DNA of 64,000 nt from Ustulina deusta (lineage: Eukaryota; Ascomycota; Sordariomycetes; Xylariales; Xylariaceae). The translations under genes and the position numbers were made by a program. The DNA lies in NCBI GenBank assembly GCA_023159155.1, contig JAJNNX010000011.1, positions 248,001-312,000 on the forward strand, given 5' to 3'. The notes under the pieces are model-generated. The model was not told the origin of the DNA. It made no database searches and saw nothing but the letters and a program-made list of their open reading frames with translations. Positions 1 through 12,300 of the stretch are shown here, in pieces; the stretch's first letter is position 1, and each line of letters begins with the position of its first letter.

Positions 1-1184
<1,184 letters not shown>

Positions 1185-1832
1185 ACGGATCAACACCTCA
1201 AAACTCGGAAATATCGGGATATGAAGAGGGGCTAGGAAAACTGGGCATGAACCCAGGGAGTTCCTTCGTGAACATAGCATAGGCGGCTTCGTGCTGCTCT
1301 CCCACCTTCTCAATATACCTTGTCCAACGGTGCATATTATTTCCTCTTGCTCCAACGCTGCGACTTGCCAATCATTCATTCTCTCTATATTAACCTACTT
1401 GTCGACAAAGTATAGCAAAACCAGCTGCCTAAGAATGTAGTGTATCAGACATAGAAGTGAAAGGCAACTATGAACCTCGAGGATTACTATGCAGTTTAAG
1501 TCATGTGTGACAACTAGACAGCCGGTAGTAAAGATAGTGTTCATCATTTCGTATCTCATCAGAATATCTGTCTGTCGCTGTCTCTTTTTCCATACCCGAC
1601 AATACACACCAGTGATTTTAATCCATGTATCAATCCATATATCTATCCATCCAACCAAGCAAGAAACCAAGTCAAATCCCAGCCTCCCTACCAGGTACCT
1701 ACCAACCAACCAACCACCCATTCATATCCAATTCACCCAATTTTTAAATCATTTTTTTATTTAATTTTTTTTAATTCGTAATTTTTAATTTCTGTTTTTT
1801 CTTCTTTTCTTCTCTCAAAAAAAAATCTTCAA
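1185..1832. other. Intergenic, convergent 3' ends
   Basis: Lies between the 3' ends of ubiquitin-S27a and the chitinase. It becomes strongly A/T-rich with T runs at about 1740-1830, as expected for a 3' UTR/polyadenylation zone. No gene is supported. Confidence 0.6.
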
Positions 1833-3230
1833 CTAGTTATCCGGAAACCCAGCGCGCAGATTATCGTACTTGGACTCGGGAAACTCGATGCAGTTGGGGG
1901 TCTTGTCGAGGGCGTCGGGCCCGCCGAGGGCGTCGACGACGTTGGCGATGAGGCTGTCGGCGGGGGCGGGCTTGTCGGCGCTGGACTCCCACCACATGGC
2001 GCCGCCGAGGCAGCGGTCGGCGAGGAAGGCGGCCTTGCGGCGGGCCATGGGGACGGTGTCGTAGGTGACCATGGTGCGGTCGGCGGGGCGGTAGCAGTAG
2101 GTGGCGTCGGCGTCGGGGTCGTGGCGGTCGTCGGCGCCGGGCAGGGGCAGGGCCTTGTAGTCGTGCACGCCGCTCTCCCAGGTGCCGTCGCCGACGCCGC
2201 CGGCGTAGGCGGCGCCCGGGCCGTCCGTGTCCCGGAAGGCGCGGCCGTACAGCGGCATGCCGAGGACGAGCTTGTGCGGCGCCACGCCGCGCCCGAGGTA
2301 CGCCGCCACGGCCGTCTCCGTGTCGAAGGGGGTGGCCGCCGGGTTCGCGGCGCTGCGCCGCAGGTTCGCCTGGTGGCCCGCCGTCGCGTCCCACGACCCC
2401 GCGTAGTCGTACGCCATCAGGTTCCAGAAGTCCAGGTGCGCGTCCATCCCCGGCAGGTCGAGCTTGTCGTAGTTCTGCGCCCCCGCGGGGCAGGCCACCG
2501 TCAGCTCGAAGTGGTGGCCGGGTGCGGCGGAGGCGGCGGCGTAGGCGTCGAGCGCGGCGCGCACGGCCCCTAGCAGCTCTACGTAGTCCGCGGCCTCCGC
2601 CGCCGACTGCGGGTACTCCCAGTCGACGTCGATGCCGTCGAAGCCGAGGTCGCGCACGAGGGCGACGCAGGAGCGGGCGAAGGCGGCGCGGCCCTCGGGC
2701 GTCGAGGCCGGCTGCCGGAAGTTGGCGCTGTACGTCCAGCCGCCGACGGACAGCAGCACCTTGAGGGCGCGGTTGCGCCGCTTCAGCAGGTGCAGCTGCT
2801 TCAGGCAGCCGTACAGGTTCGTGCCGGCGTCGTCCCACCGGTCGCCGTCCCAGTGGATGTCGGTGTCGGCCCACGGGTCCGTCAGGTACACCTCGCCCGA
2901 CTCGGGCCGCACGTTGGCGAAGGCGTACAGCACGTGCGTCAGCTGCTCGGCCGGCAGGTCCTGCGGCCGGTGCTTGCGCCCGTAGATGGCCCAGTTCACG
3001 AAGTACGCCACCGACCGGTACTGGCCTGGTCCGCCTGCCATTGTGGGCGTCGCGTTGTGGGGGACGAGGAAGGAGAGGTCAAACGAGTCGGGGACGTAGG
3101 GCTTGAGGCGATGCAGCCAGGTCGAAGAGGGGTAGCTGCCGAAGAGGAGTGCGGTGAGAAGGAGGAGTGTCGAGGCGGCGAAGAGGTAGACGAGTCTGAA
3201 TGATAGCATATGCACGGAAGGGATCGACAA
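1833..3230 (-). CDS. GH18 chitinase with N-terminal membrane anchor
   Basis: A single-exon 465-residue protein. Glycoside hydrolase family 18 endochitinase: hydrolysis of beta-1,4-linked N-acetylglucosamine by the retaining, substrate-assisted mechanism. Visible motifs are SVGGW at about 161-165, the catalytic DGIDVDWE at 198-205 (acid/base E205), the substrate-binding MAYDY at about 273-277, and a late MWWE box. An 18-20-residue hydrophobic segment at about 13-31, followed by a short linker, predicts a signal anchor or uncleaved signal. The chitinase would then act at the cell surface or in the secretory lumen, perhaps in wall remodelling. An alternative start at Met8 (3209) would sit directly before the anchor. 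There is no obvious chitin-binding module. The coding sequence is markedly GC-rich at third positions, which creates long false ORFs on the other frames. Confidence 0.93.
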   Translation of the reverse strand: MSIPSVHMLSFRLVYLFAASTLLLLTALLFGSYPSSTWLHRLKPYVPDSFDLSFLVPHNATPTMAGGPGQYRSVAYFVNWAIYGRKHRPQDLPAEQLTHVLYAFANVRPESGEVYLTDPWADTDIHWDGDRWDDAGTNLYGCLKQLHLLKRRNRALKVLLSVGGWTYSANFRQPASTPEGRAAFARSCVALVRDLGFDGIDVDWEYPQSAAEAADYVELLGAVRAALDAYAAASAAPGHHFELTVACPAGAQNYDKLDLPGMDAHLDFWNLMAYDYAGSWDATAGHQANLRRSAANPAATPFDTETAVAAYLGRGVAPHKLVLGMPLYGRAFRDTDGPGAAYAGGVGDGTWESGVHDYKALPLPGADDRHDPDADATYCYRPADRTMVTYDTVPMARRKAAFLADRCLGGAMWWESSADKPAPADSLIANVVDALGGPDALDKTPNCIEFPESKYDNLRAGFPDN

Positions 3231-4299
3231 ATGTTCGCTCGTTCCTTCTTATAATTGCTTCATGGCATGTAGGCGTTGTTCCTTCTTGAGGTCGTTGCCT
3301 GTTGATTCAGCTGTCGGTTGGGGTTCCAGCCAATCAGCGAAGCTCAGATGGCCTGGAGGGGGATGACGTCGGAGTCCTCAATTCAGGGACCAGCGCGCTG
3401 GCACGGTTAACACGGCAGTATACAGGGGGGGCCTATACCCAATAAGGTACCGCCTAACTCGCGCGCCCAGAGGCTACGCAACGACGAAGGCTGAGCAGTC
3501 TGTGCGCCGAGCTGCTGGCTGTAATGTAGGTACGGCACTGCACCGTCTGTGTGTACACATGGCATGAATCCTCATTCCCGGCCCTATAGTATCTGCTAAT
3601 AACCTCTCCTAACCTCCCTCTATACTACCTACTTCACCGGAAGCTCGGCCGCTTAATTCGGCCTGCTGTTGCCTACCTACCTATTCTTAGATATTTACGT
3701 ACGTATATTTCCGCCAAATGCAGTGGCGCCTTGCATGCATCGCCGCCACCGCCTCTCTCTTCGAGTGGTTTCAGTCAGTATTTAGCCTGAGCTGCCTGAG
3801 ACGAGTCATCATGTGTGAGGCAGCCGAAATGCGCCCGTTGTAGCACACGAGATGCAAACAATACCACGCGTGAACTCATACATCCGGGCATTGTCATGAC
3901 CGTGGCTCAGTCTGGCGATGGATATCAGCAATCCAACTAATGCAACTCCTTGATTGCATCAATAAACATGATGAAGGCAAGTGCACTACCAAGTAGATCT
4001 CTGGTCTAAGTTCGCATTGGACTAGCCTGCCAGGGTTCCTGCAGCTTACAGGACTTCGTGCAACCCGACCATAGTTGTTGTGCGAACGCGACGTGGTAAA
4101 CAACGCGACAAAGGATATATTGAATAATGAAGCTATTCTGGCAGTCATCGTCTCCTCGCTCTCCAAGATGCTCTCTAACTGAGCGTAGGCCGAGGCAACG
4201 GTAAGGAACTAACTAATTACAAGAATATCTAGTAATACACTGCACCCAATCAATCGTACATAGAAAACCCTCCGTGTGTGTAACCGTGGCCGGTCCCTC
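3231..4299. other. Intergenic region
   Basis: Contains the chitinase promoter and about 0.7 kb without a credible gene. Short TACCTACC/TAGGTA-type words occur at about 3530 and 3670. The longest open frame (3894-4166, minus) has no protein-like composition. Confidence 0.6.
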
Positions 4300-4896
4300 T
4301 CAACATCTGATCGACGTCATGAAGGGGAATTGTAAGCTCTGCCATCTCGCGAAAAAATCGTCTATCGTGCGATTGCACCCCGCCATCTTCCGGCGGTTCT
4401 CTTCCATCATGCGCCGGCTCTCTTCCAGCCTGCGCAGGCCCTCCTCCATCCGGCGCCGGTACTCTTCTATCCTGAGACGTTGAGCTTCCGCCCGGCGCTC
4501 CTCTTCTGTGCCGGCAGGCTTCGCGTTCTCTGCGGTGCGCTCTCGGTACCTCGCCCACTCCTCGCGGATACTGGGGTATTTTAGGTCATACACCTGGCGG
4601 CTTGTTGCGTCGCACAGGCACTCGTATGCTTCTTGGGCCTATTTTTGGGCCTTAGTCAGCTTACAACTGTTCGCAGACACAGGGCAGCTTGGGTTGGGTT
4701 TTTTTCTTACCTTGCGGAACCTGGGTGTGTGGGTTGCATCGTTGTTGTTCTTGTCGGGATGTGTCTCTTTCGCTAACTTGTAGAATGCATGCCGGACTTC
4801 TTGGGTGGTCGCCTCTTGGGTCACCCCCAAGTCGGCATAATAGTCCACGCAGGTCGGGGGTTGAAGCTCGATGGCCATCTTGTCTGTTTGGGTCAT
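4300..4896 (-). CDS. J-domain (DnaJ-like) protein, complement(4300..4638,4711..4896)
   Basis: Two exons give 174 residues. Exon 1 encodes the first part of a J-domain (DYYADLGV, then the HPD tripeptide at 46-48 that stimulates Hsp70 ATPase). The 72-bp intron has donor GTAAGA, branch point CTGAC and acceptor TAG. Joining in phase 0 restores the canonical helix III-IV stretch RFRK-AQEAYECL. After the J-domain (about 17-85) comes a long Arg/Glu-rich helix, roughly 90-155, predicted to form a coiled coil. There is no Gly/Phe region, zinc finger or membrane segment, so this is a type III (class C) co-chaperone of small size, common in filamentous fungi and of unknown client. Met7 could be an alternative start. 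Confidence 0.88.
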
Positions 4897-6950
4897 GTTG
4901 GCTGTGCGATTGGAAGGTATGAGTGGGAGTTCGTTGTGGTGTTGGTGACGGATGAGAGAGTTTCGCGAAAAGTGGCACTTGTGGTGGGGATGGCGGTGGA
5001 AATGGTAGAAGACGAGGGAGAGTGGCAGAAGAAGCAGATGGACTTGTTTACTTGCGTATTTATTCGACGGCGACGGCTGTCCGCCAGGACTCTACAGCTT
5101 ACCCGCGACATCGTCGCGTCCACGCGTGGGCGGTCATGTCGTGACACGCATCTCGAGTGGCTTGGAGGAGGGCAGCCATCCCGCGGCGACAGGCCAATCA
5201 CGGGCGGCCGAGGCCAGTCACGGCCCATCCAGAGGACAACGGTTTCGCTGACCGCTTGTCGCGGCGCACATGTAAGAGCTAAGCGGTAGCAGTACTTGAA
5301 ATTATGCCTCACGCCTGCAGGTACGGGGAAGCACGCTGCCATTCGGTCATCGGCAGGTGACCAGTCATGTCAAGCGACCAGCCGGTTGCTGGCCGGTGTC
5401 GCAGGGTTCTGGCGGTGCTGCCAATGGCGGCAGAAGCCTGGGTGGGCGGCATGGCCGGCAACCTTGCCAGCTGATGCATGGCGAAACGCGTGCAATCAAA
5501 AGGAGGAGGAAACGCAACCCAATGACGGCTGCAGATCCGGATATTGGGGTTAAGTGACATCATGGTAGGTGCCAGCTGTGCATGCTGACAGCAGGCAGGA
5601 GTCACTGTCTGTACAGGAAACCGCTTTAGGCAGGTCGTCGTCCGGCCAAGTACCGAAAGTCGAATACGGCGCCGAAGGCGGTAGGCTTCTGTGGAGTCTG
5701 GCACAAGTGTTACATGTAAGTCTGCTGTGTTGCCAGCTAATAAACCCATGTGAAATCATCTTTGGGTCGCTGCTTTTCCACAAATAGGGGGCAAGTTTCA
5801 GCGAGATAATGCAGTAAACCCCACCGACCAAGAGAGGGGTTTCCTGGCTTCGGTCCTGGGCGTAAGCAATGCCATCATCACTTTGGAATTTGGGTATGAA
5901 CTACATGAATGCCTCTCCCGGGGGAATCCTGTCACAGACCGACCTCCTAGGAGTTAGACCTTTCTTTTCTCTACCTATATTCCAATTCTTCCGGGAACTA
6001 TCTACTCCCTACCTTAGTGTACCTATACCTCAGGTACCCACTTAGGCATAACCGCGGTCCAACTATAAAATACAATATTAGGTATTTCGACCATCGGTGG
6101 ATTTCAGCATAATTAATCATTACAATTGCCGCGGTTTCTCATGATATGCCTAGCATGTCTGCAATCACCTTGTTGACGAATTCAAACGCGCGGAACGTCC
6201 CGCGCCAGTCCTCGCAGCCTCACTCAGTTAGCTGAATAACGCCTGGAAATGCGTGCAGTAGAGTTCGCGTAAGGCTGACCCCAGGCGGTGCAAGGGTCCG
6301 GGAATCCCCCACCCCCGCATGCCGGGTGCTATAGTTGATACCTTACTGTTTCTACCGGGAGGAATGATCTAGACTATATAGGTATCGGTACGAACACTCT
6401 TGTGTATATGTGCTGTAGGAGGTATACAACAAACTCCTCAACTATTCGTATTAGTACAGACTCCGCATGCTTACGCTTTGCTTATGTATCGAAAGCTTGA
6501 AATGAGACGGGCCGGCATCGACGAATCACATATCACTTTCCCTCTCTTCACCTTCCCGTCAGCTTGTTTACATTTTGCTCGAAGCGGAAACAGAGCGAAT
6601 TACTCATCAGGGTGACGTCGCGTGCGTATTTGGGTATAATCGATCTACATAATGTCCCCAGGGGCAAACCACCAACCATCCCTGCCAACGCCTCCCCTGT
6701 ATCCCACGCGATAATGCATCCCATGCAAAGGAATCAATCCTTCGCTCCTTCAATCTTGGCCCAGGGCAAGGTAATCGATCCCCATGCATGAATTAGGAAT
6801 GAATAGAGCATGATTGCCATGGCCTCGGTACGGCTCGTATTATCCCTGGCGCGCGCGACCGCGCCGCACAAAAAGTCCCTCGGTACCGCTTTGCACTCAC
6901 TCCATCGCCGCGTGGTTAAAAAGTAAAATAAAAAAATTAAAAGCCCCCCC
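4897..6950. other. Long intergenic region, no supported gene
   Basis: About 2 kb without a coding region I can defend. The open frames at 4789-5289, 4893-5342 and 5309-5749 overlap on opposite strands and lack protein-like patterns. TACCTA/TAGGTA words cluster at about 5970-6040. Confidence 0.55.
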
Positions 6951-7346
6951 CTACGGGCCTGCATGCGTGCAGAGGATGTTGCCGACGATGACGGCCGAGT
7001 CGCTCGACAGCACAGACGGGTGGCCGACGGTGAAGGGATGGCCGTGGGGGCCCGTGGGAATCTCGGAGATGTACGGGATGCACGTGACGGCCTCGTCGTC
7101 GAGGAGGTACAGCGTCGAGACCTCGTTGAGCGCCGACCTGTTCCTGTACAGCTCTCCGACGGGCACCAGGATGGTCGCGTTGGTGTCCCTGCGACCGGCG
7201 CCGTCCTCTCTGTGGAAGGTCTCGACCACGACCGTGGCGCGCTCGTGCCACGGTGGGATCGGCATGTGCGTCGGTTGGGGCTGCATCGGCTTGTGCTGTG
7301 CGGCGGCCAAGGAGGCCACGAGGAGAGGTAGAAGTGCGGCGCGCAT
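6951..7346 (-). CDS. Small secreted protein of unknown function
   Basis: A single-exon, 131-residue product. A clear signal peptide (MRAALLPLLVASLAAAQ, cleavage near residue 17) precedes a Pro/His-rich linker and a mature region with only two cysteines, one near the middle of the mature part and one seven residues from the end, which may pair. Two N-glycosylation sequons (NAT, NRS) are visible. I do not recognise the family. Size, secretion and isolation in an accessory stretch fit an effector-like or wall-associated small secreted protein, but nothing shows a function. The stop lies close to a C run on the plus strand; a short downstream exon cannot be excluded. Confidence 0.7.
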   Translation of the reverse strand: MRAALLPLLVASLAAAQHKPMQPQPTHMPIPPWHERATVVVETFHREDGAGRRDTNATILVPVGELYRNRSALNEVSTLYLLDDEAVTCIPYISEIPTGPHGHPFTVGHPSVLSSDSAVIVGNILCTHAGP

Positions 7347-8465
7347 TTTGAATTGTGAATTTTTAACTGTGATTTCTGATTAAATCGCGGATGTAAATTC
7401 GATGAGGGTATGGCGAGATAGATGGATGAGTGTGTTGTGTTGTGATCACCAAGATCGTTCGAGAGCGAGCAAATGAGTAGATGTATTTATGGTGTTGCGG
7501 AGAATGGATTCTGCATTTCTTTCGAGAGGGTTCTCCGGCTCTTTTATATCTCGCGCAATAACGCCTTCACTAGCAAAGTCAAACTTTTCCCGCACAACTA
7601 AAGCTACGGCCAACATGGAGATATTCTTCGAAATCGTAATGCCAACATACTTTGATTATAATTGCGCTAGTCGTCGATCACAGGATACAGTGACGGAACA
7701 GAAGTACAGCTCTGTACCGCCGCATTCCGAGCAAAAGTAAAACGTCGTCGAGTTGGGGACTTGACGGTCCGCAGTTGCTTATATGCCTACGGTTAGAGTC
7801 GTGACGGATACCAGCAGTTATTTTTTGCCGTTTTGGACGACGCCAACCTGTATCTCAACATACGTTTTTGTTGTTTGTGCCCTAGCCAGTCCTTGTCTAC
7901 CCAGCTATTGGAAAATAGGATATATCATTCCAGGAAGCCAACCAATTCTTACAACCGCTTTAAAGTATCACACAACAAACTTTTTAATTTTGTTTGTTGA
8001 CTCACTTTAGCCTTTTTCTCATGTTTACTTGATCACATTGACAAAACCGGATTACATACCCAATAGCTTCGCTTGGAACGCAGCGTTGAAAGATGTATTT
8101 ATACCTACTAGGTAGTTATTCTAAGTGTTCTCGAGAATCAGAAATCTAAGCGAGCTGAGAGCTTGCATACACTACGAAACCACGCTCTGCCCTACATTCT
8201 TCTCCCGATGTTGATCTCTGTAACAGTAACATGCCACTCAAGCTGAATTAGCAAATGCTGCGTCACCTCTTCCCGACTTATAGCTACTGCTACCAGCACT
8301 TGGCTTGCGACGATGGATATCCGTGATACGGAATGACGGATAGCCCATGTGCCCTGCGATACGATATCCGTTCATCCATCCGCAATGCATATTTGAAGAT
8401 TCTTTCGAAAAAGCTTCGGATATTTCTAGGAGGCGGCTGCGACTAGATCGGGAGAAAGCAATAAA
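7347..8465. other. Intergenic region
   Basis: Upstream of the secreted-protein gene. No credible coding region. Around 8300-8420 the words GGATATCCGT and ACGGAT recur in both orientations, a weak imperfect inverted repeat. Confidence 0.5.
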
Positions 8466-9093
8466 CTATGCTACACACCTATTGTGACCCGAGGCTGGCG
8501 ACGGCACCATCTCTCCCTCTGGAAAAAGCATTAGCACGTTGAAATGTGGTTCGCCGAATCCGGCCTGCATTGCGTTACGTCTATGCAGATATCGCCAGGC
8601 TCAAACCGCCCGCCCTTCTCCACTGGGATGAAAATCGGTTCACACCAAACGGGGACCTGTTTGCAAATGGTCTGGATAAAGCTCTGAGTCTTCTCTTATT
8701 ACGAAGTGCAGCCACTAGTTCTAGGCCGATATAGTCTATACCATATGTGCTCTCGACGGCGTCAGCGGCTTGCACTCCAAGAGAACGTGGATTAATTTCA
8801 ATGAGCCACCAAGTTGGAGCCTGGCGGGCGGCTTCTGCGTTATGCATAATCAAGTCGATATACTCATCCGCTGTTCATTCATACCGTGCGCTTGGATTCT
8901 TGACTCATGCTTCCGGATGAAATATCCCCCGCCGGAATTCCAAGTCGACCAATTTTTTATGTAGGGAATCACGGAGCATGGTCATCTCTGACGGCGGGAG
9001 CGCGGAGGGTAGCACATTGGAAGGCTCGATGAAGCTCGATACTGAGGGAGACATTGTGGTGGGAAATACAATGTCGCGTGTAGCTCCATTGTT
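8466..9093 (-). pseudogene. Relic of an ATP-grasp domain protein (C-terminal part)
   Basis: The minus strand reads as the C-terminal half of an ATP-grasp ligase/carboxylase-like protein, broken by at least two in-frame TGA codons (between about 8860 and 8915) and a frameshift near 8640. The signature EINPR of the metal-binding ATP-grasp core, followed by a conserved SLGVQAADAVESTYGIDY stretch, sits at about 8700-8800. After the frameshift the frame resumes with IFIPVEKGG, and the readable protein ends at a TAG at 8466. The stops look like CGA-to-TGA changes, that is C-to-T, which is compatible with RIP but not proof. The N-terminal half is absent and is replaced by a hydrolase-like relic. Which ligase it was cannot be said. 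Confidence 0.7.
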
Positions 9094-9275
9094 CCTCGGC
9101 ATCCACAAAGGCCTTCACCAAAATAACGTCTCTGAGACACGGTGCAATGAAGAGAATCGGCCGGTATGCTCCTCGTGCGTCGTTCGCTGGCGATCCAGTC
9201 TTCTTGTCCCTACACGTGCCCAGCGATTCAGTGTCGAGTCCGTCGCGATGATGGATGGCGGGACAGGCCGGGACA
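9094..9275 (-). pseudogene. Relic of a lipase-like (DUF676/SERAC1-type) hydrolase domain
   Basis: On the minus strand an open frame holds two landmarks of the hydrolase domain of the receptor next door: an AIH...GLDT motif (about 9225-9262) and RPILFIAPCL (about 9135-9165), matching AIHGLDT and RPILFIASCLGG of the intact gene. The nucleophile box has degenerated: the serine of SCLGG is proline here and the glycines are lost. Most of the domain between the landmarks is deleted. It abuts the ATP-grasp relic, so the two form a patchwork of dead fragments. Similarity was judged by eye. Confidence 0.55.
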
Positions 9276-9318
9276 GCACTGGAAACCTGGATTAATTAGC
9301 AGTATTTATAATTCCCCC

Positions 9319-12300
9319 CTAACGTCCCCACGGCGCTTGTGTACTGAACCCGCACCGCTCGCGCCATGCGGGCGCACTGTCACGCAGCCACAGAGCGCGG
9401 TCACGACTAGTATTCGACTTCCTCACAGTGTCATCCTCCGTCATTCTCCAGTGAACTTTTCTCGCTCCAACCACTATAAAAGACTGCCCATTCTTAGCAA
9501 GCCAATAAACATGCTCCTTGAAGCTTATCTCTAGGGAGACTTTGTACATGAATTCCATATATGGCTCCAACACCGCAAAAGGAAGGGATGATTGATTCGT
9601 CAGCGCATAAAAAGCTGCCTGTCGGACGCCCCACTTTTCGGCACCCAAGTGGGTCGCGATAGTGACAAGAAATTTATCGCTAAGCTGGGACCAACTGCCA
9701 ATTGCTTGGAGAACTTCTTTTTCGATTAGCTGGTTTGGGTTTTCTAGATGCTTCATGATAGCATTGATAATATGATCCTTGGGCTGAGGCCGGGTTCGGA
9801 ACACTTTAACGGCTGCCTCTACGACTTGATGGTCATGAGGTGATTGAGGCGCCAACAGCTTAGCAACAGCGTAGAGAACGTAATCGTCAAGTCGAGGCCA
9901 ATTTGCAAGTGCTTCGAGAAGTTCTTGTATGTACCATGGATCCATTTCCCATGGGTTTTGCAGCCGCGTCACGATAGCTTTAATGACGTTGTCCTGGGGC
10001 CGAGGTCGGTCTCGAAATGCCCTGGCAGCTGCTTCTCGCACGGCCTTCTTGCCATCACTCAGCTTTACGGCGATAGCGTCGAGAACGGTATCACTCAGTT
10101 GCGGCCAACACCCAAGTGCACCGAGCGCACTTCTTCGGACGACCCAAGAGTCTTCTTCCAGTTGAGCCACGACTAGGTCGACAATTTCTTTGCTGGGTCG
10201 AGGCCGGTCACACAATGCGCCGAGAGCTGCAGACCGCGTACGCTTATCTTCATCGTGAAGCCACGCTGTAATGATATTGTGGATGTCGTCGTCAAGTCCC
10301 TGCTGTTTCATTAGTATCTTGATAGCGTCTGCTCGGACAAAGACGTCTTCATCTTTATCTCGAGCTGTTGCCTTGATAGCCTCAAGGATATCGTGGCTAA
10401 GCTGAGGCTGGGATGCAAGTGTTTCCAGAGCTGCCGATCGCACCTTCCTCTTCACATCCTTAAGATGCTCAGCGACCATGTCGAGAATATTGTGATTAAG
10501 CTCAGGCCATGTCCCAAGTGCATCGATAACTGCCTCCCGGACGCACCAGTCTTGATCCCCAAGATAAGCCCTGACAATGTCCAGAATCTTCTCGTTAGGC
10601 TGAGGCCAACTGCCAAGTACTTCGAGAGCCGCCCTCCGGGTAGATATATCTTCGTCGTCCACAAGCAGCGTGGTAATCGTTCTGAAGAAATTGTCGCTAC
10701 GATCGGGCTGATCCTTAAGTAATTGAACCGCTTTATATTCAACGAGGTCACCTTTATGCTTAAGCTGCGTTGAAATGACGCGAAGGACTTCTTCCCTATG
10801 CTGAGGCTGCCGTGCAAGAGTCTCAATAATTACCTCGCGAATCCCCGCTTCACGCCGCCACTTTAGCGACCCTACAGGTTCAGGCTCCGCTTTGTCTTCA
10901 AGTTGCGCTACGAGGGCATTAATAACTTTATCATCAAGCTGAGACTGGCTCCCAAGTAACCGAATAGCTTCCTGTTGGACAGGGCTTTCTTTGTCTATGG
11001 CTTGTGTCACAATATCATCTAGAATATCATTTCTGAGCGGAGACCATCTTTCAAGTGCATCCACGGCTGCCCTTTGGACGCGCTCGTCTTCATCTTCGAA
11101 GCGCGCCACGATAGCTCCGAGAACCTCGTTATCCAAAGCGCCTTGGTACCGTGTAAGCATTTCGAGAATGTCAATATTGAGAGATCTGGAGATATTATTC
11201 TGAAGCCAAGAGCATACCAGGCGGATGACCCGAGGCGGTATGGCTGGACGAAATGCCAGCGAGTTGACAAGGATGGATCTTTCTTCCATGGAAGCTGACT
11301 CTAGTACGTTCTTAAGAAGTGCCTCTGGGAATTCCATTCCCCACGTGAGTATTGCTTCTCCCATGAATTTGCATTCGAATGCCAGCCAGCGGCCAAGTTG
11401 GCATTCCAGCTTTTCCCGTTCTGCAGAAAAAGCTGCTTGAGCTGGCGGTACTTCGCTCAAACAATGCATGACTAGCCGTTCATGGACAGGGCCTAAGAGG
11501 TCGAGCGGTTCATCTTCAATCAGTTGGAAGAATCCGCATATTTTTTTACCTTGGAGACTGAGTAGACCAGCGACAAAGCGCCAGAAAATATCGTAGCGGG
11601 CGTCGTATTTATGATGCGCCAAGAATGTTTCCACCCTCTTCGAAGGCTTGTCCTTGCCAAGCAGCAGGGGCTTCTCAGCCTCCCACTGCCGAACAAAATA
11701 CCGCGCTGCGAAGTATTCTTGAAACGTCAAGTGAAGAAAGTGGTAGATGGTGTCCCTAGGTGAAGGATCCGACGTGCGCAGGAAAGAGAGACGTGGGAGC
11801 GTTTTCGTAGGCAAGATTTGCGAGTTTTTCCTGTCTAGAATGCCTGCGTCATCACTTCCCCTGAAGCTGATAACATCGTTGACCATTCCGGTAAAGGCTA
11901 GTCTTTCGAGGAGATAGAGCTCGTCATGTACGTAAGTCTCGATCGTCTTCAAAGAGGCATCATGAAGATCCATTTTTGCTATCATCTCTCCACCTTCCTT
12001 CTTTTGCAATCTGGGAATATCCTTTTTCCATAATCTTTCTACAATGGCTTGATAAATACCGGTCATAGTCTCGAGCGCAGATCCGTCACGTAGGCTGCTG
12101 TTGTCATCACTCCAGATGTAGCAGAGCGCATCCAATTGAATGGGTATCCGAACAAGTCCCTGGAGAAGTTGATGCTTCTGAAGTAACAACTGAAGGCCGT
12201 CAATTTTTTGATGATCAGGCTCTCTCTCCCCAGGAATGGTAAAGACATTCTCCACGTATGACTTCACCTGGTCTGGGTAAAACCCTATCGTTTCTAGTTC

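Noticed and set aside
1861..2874. 337-residue Arg/Pro-rich ORF and plus-strand ORFs over the chitinase
   Set aside because: Extreme Arg/Ala/Pro composition produced by GC-rich third positions in another frame of the GH18 gene.
4789..5342. Overlapping ORFs of 149-166 residues on both strands upstream of the J-domain gene
   Set aside because: They overlap each other and the J-domain coding exon, and show no domain or composition bias of real protein.
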